From positions 1 through 46,910 of the forward strand of contig CAKVGI010000009.1 of the NCBI GenBank assembly GCA_934747265.1: a DNA stretch of 46,910 nt, in the 5' to 3' direction. The position numbers and the translations under genes are program-made. Positions 7,421-16,167 of this stretch are shown piece by piece. The stretch comes from an uncultured Rickettsiales bacterium. Its GTDB lineage: Bacteria; Pseudomonadota; Alphaproteobacteria; Rickettsiales; UBA1997. The notes under the pieces are model-generated. The model was not told the origin of the DNA. It saw only the letters and a program-made list of their open reading frames with translations, and searched no databases. Each line of letters opens with the position of its first letter. The first letter of the stretch is position 1.

Positions 7421-9136
7421 ATGAATAACAATAATTATAATGCCAGAATAATATTAGCAAGCGTAATATCAACATTTTTGATGGTAGTATGGATTAGATA
7501 TTATGGAAAAAAAACCTTGCCACAAAATTTTAATACAGCTGTAAACAAAGCTGAACAAGAATACGTAGAAAATAAACAAGAACAAAATCTAGTTGAAAAA
7601 CAATTATTAATTGAAGAAAAAAATATTAACACTGATAAAAATATTGATAATCAAGATATTGCTTATGTTAATATTGATACAGAAAAGTTGAGTGGTAATA
7701 TAAATTTAAGGGGTTTAATATTTGATAATCTTATACTTAAAGATTATAATAAAGCAATAAATACAACAGATAAAGTACAGTTATTATCCAAACCAAATGA
7801 TGAAAATAGTTATTATTTAAAACTTGGCTGGAAAAGTTCCAATAGTATAAAATTACCAAATGAGAATACTTTATGGAAATCTAATAAAACAACTTTAAGT
7901 GTTAATAATCCAGTTATTTTAACATATGATAACAATGATGGTATTATTTTTCAAATAATGATTTCAGTTGATGAAAATTATATGTTTACTTTTAAACAAT
8001 ATGTAATTAACAACACAAAAGATACTATTTCTTTTAATATAAATAATGAAATATCAAAGAAAATCGGCAAAGATAAAGACAAAACTGTTAGTGTCTATGA
8101 AGGATTTATTGGTTCTTTTAGTGGGAATATTGAAGAAATTCAGTATAATAAATTAGCAAAAAAACCTTACAGTTTTAATAAAGGTTTTAGTTGGGCTGGT
8201 TTTACTGATAAATATTGGCTAGTTTCTTTAGCGACAGAAAGAACAGAAAGTAATTTAATAAATGTTTCTACAAACTTTTTAGAAGGCAATTATACAATTA
8301 ATTTTGAAAGCACGGATATAGTTGTTGTTCCAAATACAAAAGAAGGTATATCAAATTTTGTATTTACTGGTCCAAAAATATTAAAACTTCTTGATCAATA
8401 TTCTTTTCAATATGATTTAATTTTATTTGATAGAGCCGTTGATTTTGGTTGGTTTTATTTTTTAACTAAACCTATATATATAGTATTAAAAGGTTTTTAT
8501 GGAATTCTTGGTAATTTTGGTTTAGCTATTTTATTGTTAACCTTAATTGTAAAATTTGCAATGTATCCTTTTACAAAAAAATCTTTTGTTTCCATGGGAA
8601 AAATGAAATTATTGCAACCAAAAATTGAAAATCTAAGAGCTAGATATGCAAATGATAAAATGAAATTAAATATGGAGACAATGAAATTGTATAAAAAAGA
8701 AAACGTAAGCCCTTTGTCTGGATGTTTACCTATGTTGGTTCAAATTCCTGTTTTCTTTTCTTTATATAAAGTTTTGGCAATATCAATAGATATGAGGCAG
8801 GCTCCATTCTTTGGTTATATTAAAGATTTATCGGCGTCAGATCCTACCACAATATGGAATTTATTTGGATTATTACCATTTCAAGTAAATTTTTTACATA
8901 TTGGATTTTTACCTTGCTTGATGGCTTTCACAATGTGGATACAACAAAAATTATCTTCACAGCAAACATCCGTAAATTCAGAAGCTCAAAGCGCTGCAAA
9001 ATTGATGCCAATAATATTTTTGATAATGTTTGCAGGTATGCCTACTGGATTGTTAATTTATTGGACTTTTAGTAATATTATCAGTATCGCTCAACAATAT
9101 TGGGTTGAAAAGAAAATATTAAAAATTGAAAAATAA
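7421..9136 (+). CDS. yidC: Membrane protein insertase YidC
   Basis: A 571-aa Oxa1/YidC-family insertase of the Gram-negative long type. One N-terminal membrane helix (residues about 9-26) is followed by a charged linker and a large periplasmic beta domain (about 95-330). The conserved five-helix core follows (GNFGLAILLLTLIVKFAMYP, then MPTGLLIYWTFSNIISIAQQY). It inserts inner-membrane proteins with or without SecYEG. The usual neighbours rnpA, rpmH and yidD are missing here. The stop overlaps the next ATG by one base, so the two genes are probably co-transcribed. Confidence 0.95.
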   Translation: MNNNNYNARIILASVISTFLMVVWIRYYGKKTLPQNFNTAVNKAEQEYVENKQEQNLVEKQLLIEEKNINTDKNIDNQDIAYVNIDTEKLSGNINLRGLIFDNLILKDYNKAINTTDKVQLLSKPNDENSYYLKLGWKSSNSIKLPNENTLWKSNKTTLSVNNPVILTYDNNDGIIFQIMISVDENYMFTFKQYVINNTKDTISFNINNEISKKIGKDKDKTVSVYEGFIGSFSGNIEEIQYNKLAKKPYSFNKGFSWAGFTDKYWLVSLATERTESNLINVSTNFLEGNYTINFESTDIVVVPNTKEGISNFVFTGPKILKLLDQYSFQYDLILFDRAVDFGWFYFLTKPIYIVLKGFYGILGNFGLAILLLTLIVKFAMYPFTKKSFVSMGKMKLLQPKIENLRARYANDKMKLNMETMKLYKKENVSPLSGCLPMLVQIPVFFSLYKVLAISIDMRQAPFFGYIKDLSASDPTTIWNLFGLLPFQVNFLHIGFLPCLMAFTMWIQQKLSSQQTSVNSEAQSAAKLMPIIFLIMFAGMPTGLLIYWTFSNIISIAQQYWVEKKILKIEK

Positions 9137-10125
9137 TGAAGAAAAGCGAAAAATTTGAGAATATTATTGATATATTAAAAGCAATAACTCCTCATAGTGA
9201 AAAACTGAATGTGAATTTATTTAGTGAATATTCAAAAAATATTTTCAAATTTAGAAGCTTAATTAAACAATTAAACAATATCATCAATAGCGGAAAAAGT
9301 TCTAAAAATAGAAATTTAATTACAAACTTTAATGATAATATAATCAAAAAGCTTGAAGAATTTTTGCTATCCTCTGAAAACTTTAATTTAAGTTTTGACG
9401 ATCTTTTAAATAAAATAATAGAAATTACATCCGAAGAAGCCAATAAAAATAAAAGTGTTGACAGAGAGGAAAAAAAGGCAAAAGAAGAAGACAAACAAAA
9501 AGAAGAAAATAGAAGAAAAATTGAAGAGGAAGAGAAGAAAAAGATAGAGCAAGAAGAGCAGGATATAAAAGAGGTTCAATTAAAGGAAGAAAGAGAAAAT
9601 AAAGAAAAACAGGATAAAGAAAAAGAGGAAAGAGAGAGAAAAGAACGTGAAGATAAAGAAAAAAAGGAAAAAGAGCAAAAAGAAAAGAAACAAAAGGAAG
9701 AAGAAAAGAAAAAAGAGAAGGAAGAAAAAGCTAAAAAAGAAAAGAAAGAACAAGAAAATAAGGATAATAAAAAAAATGATAAAGAAAAAGTAGATAAAAT
9801 TAAAAAAATCCTAGAAGCACATAATATAAAAATAGAAAATGGAGAACAAAATGAAAAATTTGCTGAAAAAGTATTAAAAAATAAAGAAAAAATAACATTA
9901 GCGCAAGAAGTTCTCAAAAATAATCAAGTAAAAGATAAAAAGGAAGCTGAAAATAAAATACAATCTTTAAATTCATATATTGCTAGTCTACAAAGATTAT
10001 TATCCTTTATTGAAAAACCAGCTGTAATTAATTTAATATCATACATTATTACGCAACTAAAATCGCAAGTATCTGAATTATCGTCGGCTGTTAATACGCT
10101 TACTGAAAATGGAATATCTAAATAA
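9136..10125 (+). CDS. Lys/Glu-rich coiled-coil protein of unknown function
   Basis: I do not recognise this 329-aa protein. Residues about 1-110 form a predicted helical N-terminal region. Residues about 112-215 are an almost unbroken run of Lys and Glu with a few Arg, Asp and Gln, typical of a coiled coil or a stable single alpha helix. Residues about 220-329 return to normal helical composition (SYIASLQRLLSFIEKP). There is no signal peptide and no membrane segment, so it is probably cytoplasmic. It starts inside the yidC stop codon (TAATGA), which implies translational coupling. It could be a structural spacer or scaffold linked to the membrane-insertion gene, but no function can be assigned. 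Confidence 0.7.
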   Translation: MKKSEKFENIIDILKAITPHSEKLNVNLFSEYSKNIFKFRSLIKQLNNIINSGKSSKNRNLITNFNDNIIKKLEEFLLSSENFNLSFDDLLNKIIEITSEEANKNKSVDREEKKAKEEDKQKEENRRKIEEEEKKKIEQEEQDIKEVQLKEERENKEKQDKEKEERERKEREDKEKKEKEQKEKKQKEEEKKKEKEEKAKKEKKEQENKDNKKNDKEKVDKIKKILEAHNIKIENGEQNEKFAEKVLKNKEKITLAQEVLKNNQVKDKKEAENKIQSLNSYIASLQRLLSFIEKPAVINLISYIITQLKSQVSELSSAVNTLTENGISK

Positions 10126-10318
10126 AATGTTGATATTTATTCATTAATATAAATATTAGATTTTTATTGACATTAATTGGAAAGATATTAAAATTTTGGA
10201 TATTTTTGCATTAATAATACATTTTTCACTTAACAAATTACAACCTTGCACAATAAATCATTTGAAAAAATAAAATCATATTTTTATAATCGTATTGTAT
10301 GTAATTTTATACTAATTA

Positions 10319-11032
10319 ATGAAAAGTAATAGTTTAGGTTTTTCTCTTATAGAATTATCAATCGTATTAATTATAATTGGATTGTTAATTTCTGGAATTG
10401 TTGGTGGGGCTAGTTTAATTGAAAGTGCAAAAATGAGAAGCTTTATCAGTGAGATAAAAAACTGGAAACAAGCTGTAAATTCTTTCTATGTATCTAAAGG
10501 AAGACTACCTAGTGATGCGAATGATGATGGTAAAATAGGCGCTGGCGCTAATGAAGGACAGTTAGATCATTATTTTCCTGCACCGTTTAATGGATCTCAA
10601 TATTGGGTTTGGAATACTTTTAGCGGACCTTTTGTTGATTTATATATAAATAAAATAACAGATTTTAAGCCAACTATGTCAAGAGGTAGTAGGAATATTT
10701 ATAATATTTATGCAGAAAAAGGACTTCCAGAATCTACTGCGTTAAAAAATGATAACTTTTGGTATTTTGGTTATGCACCTGAAATAAAAAATGAAACTTC
10801 TTTAATATCCGGTACCAATATATCTGACATTACTTCAAATATATTAGTTTTAAACGCACATAAAAAAGCAATTAAATGCAGTTTTGCAAAAAAATTAGAA
10901 ACTAAAATAGATGATAATATCATAGATACTGGCTCCATGAGAGCTTCTTGTGGTATCCGAAATTATGATACTTGTGATAAAAACACAACATGTATGGATT
11001 TAATGTTTAAATTAGATTTAGAAGATTTTTAA
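10319..11032 (+). CDS. Type II/IV pseudopilin-like protein
   Basis: A 237-aa protein with a class III prepilin leader. A short basic leader MKSNSLG is followed by FSLIELSIVLIIIGLLISG. Cleavage after Gly7 and N-methylation of Phe by a prepilin peptidase would be expected, and Glu5 of the mature form is present. After the N-terminal helix comes DANDDG (residues 66-71), a DxNxDG acidic loop like calcium sites. The C-terminal part has four cysteines near its end. It belongs to the pilin / T2SS pseudopilin group, but the exact subfamily is unclear. It stands alone, and a secretin lies 14 kb downstream. Its stop abuts that of the convergent permease gene. Confidence 0.85.
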   Translation: MKSNSLGFSLIELSIVLIIIGLLISGIVGGASLIESAKMRSFISEIKNWKQAVNSFYVSKGRLPSDANDDGKIGAGANEGQLDHYFPAPFNGSQYWVWNTFSGPFVDLYINKITDFKPTMSRGSRNIYNIYAEKGLPESTALKNDNFWYFGYAPEIKNETSLISGTNISDITSNILVLNAHKKAIKCSFAKKLETKIDDNIIDTGSMRASCGIRNYDTCDKNTTCMDLMFKLDLEDF

Positions 11033-12166
11033 TTATCTATTGTTATTATTAAACCATCTATTGAATCTCAAAGAAGAAAAAATAAATAAGCCAGTACCCA
11101 TGCTTAGCATCCATGCTATTGGCTTCCAGGCTTCTTTTAATGTTGCTCCTCTAAATATTACAGCAAATGAAAAATCCATGCAATGTTTCAATGGAGACAA
11201 AAACATAAGTCTTTGTATAAATGGAGCCATAGATTCCATAGGAGTATACATGCCAGATAAAAATGTCATAGGCATCATAACCAAAATAATTAATAAGGCT
11301 AATTGAGCAGTATTATTTGCAAATGTTGATAAAACAATCCCTAATGATGTAATATTAAATTGAAATATTATAAAACCAATAAAGAATAACAATAAAGAAC
11401 CTTGTATTTTTACATTAAAATATTTTTCCACAACAACAAACATAGACATAATTGAAAATAGCAGTATAATCAGTGCGTTTGACCATATTTTTGACAACAT
11501 AATTTCTTGTGGCGTTATAGGCATTACAAGTAAATGTTCTATTGTTCCAGATTCTTTTTCTCTAACCAACGCAACAGCTGGAAGCATCATTGATAGCATT
11601 GTTCCCATAGTAATAAGTTGTGCTACAGACATAAACCATTCGGACACTGCGTTCGGATTATATTTAATCCTTATAACATTATCAAATGATTTAAATTCAC
11701 TATTCTTTTTACCTTCATTTAAATAATTATTTATTTCCTGATTTATAATTTGTTTAATATATCCCGAACCAATATATGACTGACTAACAACGGTTGCATC
11801 TATATCTAACTGGATTTCTGCCAACTTATTTGACACTAAATTCGCTTGAAAATGTTCTGGAATAACTACTACAAATGTGTAATTTCCTAGATCCATATTT
11901 TTATCTATTTCACCAAAAGTTATATTTACCGGTTTTTTAAAAAATGGTTCTCTTAAACCTTGTACTATATTTCTAGACAAAACCGAATTATCTTCATCAA
12001 CAACAGCAATTGACGCATTTTTTATTTCCATATTTCCAGCGTTTGCTGCAACTATAATGTTTAATGTAAAAGACCATATCACAAAAACAAAGAAAACTTT
12101 ATCATTTATAAAACTTTTTATTTCTTTTAGTCCTAATTTGTAGGTATGTTTTAAAAAATTTCTCAT
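11033..12166 (-). CDS. ABC-2 type transporter permease
   Basis: A 377-aa ABC-2 family permease of the YhhJ/YbhS type. One N-terminal membrane helix (about 24-42) is followed by a large periplasmic domain (about 45-175) and then five more helices in the C-terminal half. The family hallmark VREKESGTIEHLLVMPITPQEIMLSKIW is present. Such proteins work with an ATP-binding subunit, often plus a membrane-fusion protein, to export drugs or lipids. No ATPase gene is next to it, so its partner must be elsewhere or the gene is a leftover of a larger operon. Confidence 0.85.
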   Translation of the reverse strand: MRNFLKHTYKLGLKEIKSFINDKVFFVFVIWSFTLNIIVAANAGNMEIKNASIAVVDEDNSVLSRNIVQGLREPFFKKPVNITFGEIDKNMDLGNYTFVVVIPEHFQANLVSNKLAEIQLDIDATVVSQSYIGSGYIKQIINQEINNYLNEGKKNSEFKSFDNVIRIKYNPNAVSEWFMSVAQLITMGTMLSMMLPAVALVREKESGTIEHLLVMPITPQEIMLSKIWSNALIILLFSIMSMFVVVEKYFNVKIQGSLLLFFIGFIIFQFNITSLGIVLSTFANNTAQLALLIILVMMPMTFLSGMYTPMESMAPFIQRLMFLSPLKHCMDFSFAVIFRGATLKEAWKPIAWMLSMGTGLFIFSSLRFNRWFNNNNR

Positions 12167-12293
12167 AATAAATCAGTTCAATAAACCTTAATATATTTTA
12201 AGAATAAAGCAATATAAATAATTTACAATAAAATATTGCTATTTTTAATTTTTTTAATTACATTATATCTGAAATATTTATTTGGTATATAAA

Positions 12294-14933
12294 ATGGAAA
12301 ATATTGATAAAATTTATTCTTTATACAAAACTTCAAAAAATGGTTTAACTTCACAAGAAGCAAAAGAAAGACTTTTAAGGGATGGAAAAAATGAATTACC
12401 AGAAGAAAAAATACCATCAATTTTTAATATTTTCATTAAACAATTTGCGGATCCTTTAATTTATATTCTTATATTATCAGCTATTGTATCATTTCTTCTT
12501 GGTGAATTTATTGATAGTTATTTTATTTTTACTGTTGTTTTAATAAACGCAATTATAGGAACAATTCAGGAATACTCTGCAAATAAGTCAGCTCTATCTT
12601 TAAAAAAGATAGTTGAGGTAAAAAGTTCCGTTTTAAGAGATGGTAATGAAATTGAGGTTTTGTCAAAAAATATAGTTGTTGGCGATATTATTATATTAAA
12701 AGAAGGAAATAAAATTCCGGCAGACATAATTCTAACATATAATAATAAAAATTTTAAGGTTGATGAATCAATGTTAACTGGTGAGTCAATGGCAATTAAT
12801 AAAGATTATAATTTTATTCCAAAGGAAAATTCCAATCTTCAAGATAAATTAAATGAAGTGTTCGCTGGTACAATTGTTATAAAAGGACAAGCAAGAGGCG
12901 TAGTGAAGTCTACCGGTTTAAATACAGAAATTGGAAAAATAGCCGATAAGATAACACAAAAATCAAAAGCTAAATCACCATTAGTTCATAGAATGGAAAA
13001 TTTTACAACCAGATTAACAATTATTATGGGATTTTTTATAATTTTAATATCTGTTGTTGCGTTTCATTTAGGTCTTGGTTGGAAAGACACTTTAATGCTC
13101 GCAAGTAGCCTAGGCGTTGCAGCTATTCCAGAAGGTTTACCAATTGCTATTACCATATGTCTTGCAATTGGCATGAACAGAATGGCAAAGAAAAATGTTA
13201 TTGTAAAAAACCTAGTAGCAGTTGAATCGCTTGGATCTTGTAGCGTAATAGCGTCGGATAAAACCGGCACATTAACCATTAATGAACTAAGTATTATTGA
13301 AATTATTACTCCAAAAGATAATACAATTTCTTTAATTGAAAAACCGAAGGATTTTAAGCCGATTGAAAAAGAGGAAAATTTTGAGCAAATGAGTCTAGAA
13401 AAAAAGATTCTTATGAGTTTTGTATTACCAAATGAAGCTAGCGAAAAAGATGGTAATTTTTATGGCGATCCAGTTGATGTTGCATTCTTAAAAGTTGCTG
13501 TGAATAAGGGATATAAAATTAAATCAATACATAAAAGATATCCGGAAGTCCGATTATTACCATATACCTCAGAAGCTAAATTTTCTGCAAGTTTTAATAT
13601 GATTGATGGTCAAACGTATGCTTTTGCAAAAGGTGCTCCTGAAATTATAACTGGTATGTGTAATATTAATGAAAAAACATTAAAAGAAATAAAAAATAAA
13701 TTGGATGACTTGACAAAGAAAGGATTAAGAGTTTTAGCTGTTGCTTGTGGACAAATTAATAATAAACTATCAGATGATGAAAATTTACTTAAAAATAGTT
13801 TATATGGATTAGAATTTTTATCATTAATCGCAATGTTGGATCCATTGAGACCAGAAGCAAAGCAAGCTGTAAAAGAATGTCAAGATGCAGGTATTAAAGT
13901 TGTTATGATTACCGGTGATAATCCAAAAACAGCTTTTGCTATTTCTAATGAATTAGGCTTCGTAAAAACTCAGAAAGAAGTTATTACTGGTGTTGAATTA
14001 AAGAAAGCTACGAATAATGGAAAAGAAGCTATTGATGAAATCACAAAAACAGCAAAAGTTTATGCAAGAGTAGAACCAACGCAAAAGCTTGACATAGTGC
14101 AATCAATGATAAGAAATGGAAATTTTGTTGCTGTTACAGGCGATGGTGTTAATGATGCGCCAGCATTAAAAAATGCAAATGTTGGTATTGCTATGGGCAA
14201 AAAAGGTACAGATATAGCAAGGGAAAGTGCAAGCATAATTTTAACCGATGATAATTTTGCATCAATAGTAAATGGTGTAGAACAAGGCAGATTGGCTTAT
14301 TCAAATATTAGAAAATTAATTTTCTTTTTCTTATCCACAGCTTTTGCAGAAATAGGAATCTTTATATTAGCAATGTTATTTCAATTACCTTTACCATTTA
14401 CAGCAATTCAACTCTTATGGATAAATTTAATCACAGAAGGTATTCAAGGTATAGCAATAGCAATGGAAAGTCCAGAAGGAAATGAAATGAAACAAAAACC
14501 AAGAAAACCAAATGAATCAATTTTTAACAAAATTATGATAAGTAGAATTATTGTTAGTTCATTTATAATGATATTTGGATGTTTTTTCGTGTTTAAATAT
14601 TTTTATACCACATTAAATGACATAAAAATAGCTAGAAGCGCAACAATATTCTTATTAATTTTATTTCAAAATATGCAGATTTTTAATGCCAGATCCGAAA
14701 CACAATCATTATTTAAAATTGGTTTTTTAAAAAATCCATTTTTAATTATCTCAATTATTATAGTTACATTAATTCATATAGTTGCTTCATATAATTCGCT
14801 ATTTGATAGATTTTTAAAAATAGATCCATTAGATTGGTCTGAGCTAGCTCTGATAATTCCTATATCATTATTGATAATAATTGTAATAGAAGTAGAAAAA
14901 CTAATAAGAAGAAAAATGTCTAAACTTTTATAA
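12294..14933 (+). CDS. Calcium-type P-ATPase (P2 cation-transporting ATPase)
   Basis: An 879-aa P-type ATPase of the SERCA/PMCA-like bacterial group. An N-terminal cation-ATPase domain is followed by membrane helices, the actuator TGES motif (MLTGESMAI), PEGLP in M4, and the phosphorylation site DKTGTLT (Asp322). Then come KGAPE in the nucleotide domain, MITGDNP, and the hinge TGDGVNDAPAL (about 615-625), with a C-terminal cation-ATPase membrane domain. It would expel Ca2+ (or a related cation) from the cytoplasm. I chose the ATG at 12294 over an in-frame TTG at 12282. Its 3' end overlaps the convergent xseA by 14 bases. Confidence 0.9.
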   Translation: MENIDKIYSLYKTSKNGLTSQEAKERLLRDGKNELPEEKIPSIFNIFIKQFADPLIYILILSAIVSFLLGEFIDSYFIFTVVLINAIIGTIQEYSANKSALSLKKIVEVKSSVLRDGNEIEVLSKNIVVGDIIILKEGNKIPADIILTYNNKNFKVDESMLTGESMAINKDYNFIPKENSNLQDKLNEVFAGTIVIKGQARGVVKSTGLNTEIGKIADKITQKSKAKSPLVHRMENFTTRLTIIMGFFIILISVVAFHLGLGWKDTLMLASSLGVAAIPEGLPIAITICLAIGMNRMAKKNVIVKNLVAVESLGSCSVIASDKTGTLTINELSIIEIITPKDNTISLIEKPKDFKPIEKEENFEQMSLEKKILMSFVLPNEASEKDGNFYGDPVDVAFLKVAVNKGYKIKSIHKRYPEVRLLPYTSEAKFSASFNMIDGQTYAFAKGAPEIITGMCNINEKTLKEIKNKLDDLTKKGLRVLAVACGQINNKLSDDENLLKNSLYGLEFLSLIAMLDPLRPEAKQAVKECQDAGIKVVMITGDNPKTAFAISNELGFVKTQKEVITGVELKKATNNGKEAIDEITKTAKVYARVEPTQKLDIVQSMIRNGNFVAVTGDGVNDAPALKNANVGIAMGKKGTDIARESASIILTDDNFASIVNGVEQGRLAYSNIRKLIFFFLSTAFAEIGIFILAMLFQLPLPFTAIQLLWINLITEGIQGIAIAMESPEGNEMKQKPRKPNESIFNKIMISRIIVSSFIMIFGCFFVFKYFYTTLNDIKIARSATIFLLILFQNMQIFNARSETQSLFKIGFLKNPFLIISIIIVTLIHIVASYNSLFDRFLKIDPLDWSELALIIPISLLIIIVIEVEKLIRRKMSKLL

Positions 14934-16161
14934 TTTTAATTTTTACATTTCCATCAGGAAATTCTAATATATAATTTTTGTTTAATATTAGTTCATTTTT
15001 TAATTTTATTACATGTCCCAAAGTATTTTTTAAAATTGGGTATTTTTTCTGAAAATTTTGTACTTTTAGGTCAGCAAATTTTATTTTTGTTGATTTTTCT
15101 TTTATTACCTTAGAAATAATAGAATTGATATTTATTTTCTTAAAACAATTAACATTACTTTTATGTTTTTGAATTTTTAATTTAATAATTCCAAAAAGTC
15201 TTATCTTTAAAAAATTTAAAATATTTACTTTTCTTTTAAAAACACTCATTTTTTTCATTAAAAAATGAGAAAATATCGTTTTTAGATAATTCGTTTTTCT
15301 TATATTTTTTTCACACAAAACAGAATATAATTTAACAAAAAGATTATTAAGATTAATATAAGCTTGTTCTTTACTGATTGTTAAATACTCAGCAACAGAA
15401 GTTGGAGTTGGCAACCTTAAATCACTAGCATAGTCTATTAAAGTCCAGTCAACTTCATGCCCAACGGCGGATATAATTGGTATTTTTGAATTAGCAACAG
15501 CTCTTACTAAATTTTCATCATTAAAAGCCATTAGATCTTCAATAGAACCGCCACCTCTTGTTATAACCAAAACTTGTGGCTTATCTTTCAACGAATTAAA
15601 ATATTTTATTGCTTCAATAATTTCTTCTGGTGCGTTTTTTCCTTGCATTAAAGATGAATATAAAAATATTGTAATCGGAGTTCTATTTTTTAGCCTTGAT
15701 AAAATATCATGAATAGCAGCGCCACTCTCCGCTGTAATTATTCCTACATTTTTTGGCATTTTTGGTATAGGCTTTTTTCTGCTTGTGTCAAAAAGTCCTT
15801 CTTTTGCAAGTTTATTTTTTCTATCTTCTATAAGTTTTAAAAGAGCGCCAATTCCACTAATTTGTACAGATTCAACTAGCATTTGATAACTTGATCTTTC
15901 TTTATAAATACTTATTTTACCAACAGCTATAATTTCTACACCATCTTGTAAATCAATTTTACAGAAATCTGCATAATTTTTAAACATAACGGCATTAATC
16001 ATTGCATTTTCATCTTTCAAAGAAAAATAAAAATGTCCACTGGGATGTTTTTTTAAACCGCTAATTTCACCCTTGATTTTGATATAGAAATACTTACTCT
16101 CTATTGTATTCTTGAGGTCTTTTACTATTTCAGAAACTGTATATTCTTTCACTAAATCCAT
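14920..16161 (-). CDS. xseA: Exodeoxyribonuclease VII large subunit
   Basis: A 413-aa XseA, the catalytic subunit of the single-strand exonuclease that degrades DNA to oligonucleotides. The N-terminal OB-fold (YTVSEIVKDLKNTIE, then GHFYFSLKDENAMINAVMF) is followed by the catalytic domain with VGIITAESGAAIHDI, ITRGGGSIEDLMAFNDE, ISAVGHEVDWTLIDYASD and LPTPTSVAEYL. The C-terminal part is divergent and basic. It is the last gene of the minus-strand lpxK-lpxL-ftsI operon, six bases after ftsI. xseB is not in the window. Confidence 0.93.
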   Translation of the reverse strand: MDLVKEYTVSEIVKDLKNTIESKYFYIKIKGEISGLKKHPSGHFYFSLKDENAMINAVMFKNYADFCKIDLQDGVEIIAVGKISIYKERSSYQMLVESVQISGIGALLKLIEDRKNKLAKEGLFDTSRKKPIPKMPKNVGIITAESGAAIHDILSRLKNRTPITIFLYSSLMQGKNAPEEIIEAIKYFNSLKDKPQVLVITRGGGSIEDLMAFNDENLVRAVANSKIPIISAVGHEVDWTLIDYASDLRLPTPTSVAEYLTISKEQAYINLNNLFVKLYSVLCEKNIRKTNYLKTIFSHFLMKKMSVFKRKVNILNFLKIRLFGIIKLKIQKHKSNVNCFKKININSIISKVIKEKSTKIKFADLKVQNFQKKYPILKNTLGHVIKLKNELILNKNYILEFPDGNVKIKIIKV

Positions 16162-16167
16162 AAATAT

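Noticed and set aside
9576..9917. 113-aa Ser/Phe-rich open frame on the minus strand
   Set aside because: It is the antisense shadow of the Lys/Glu codons of 9136-10125.
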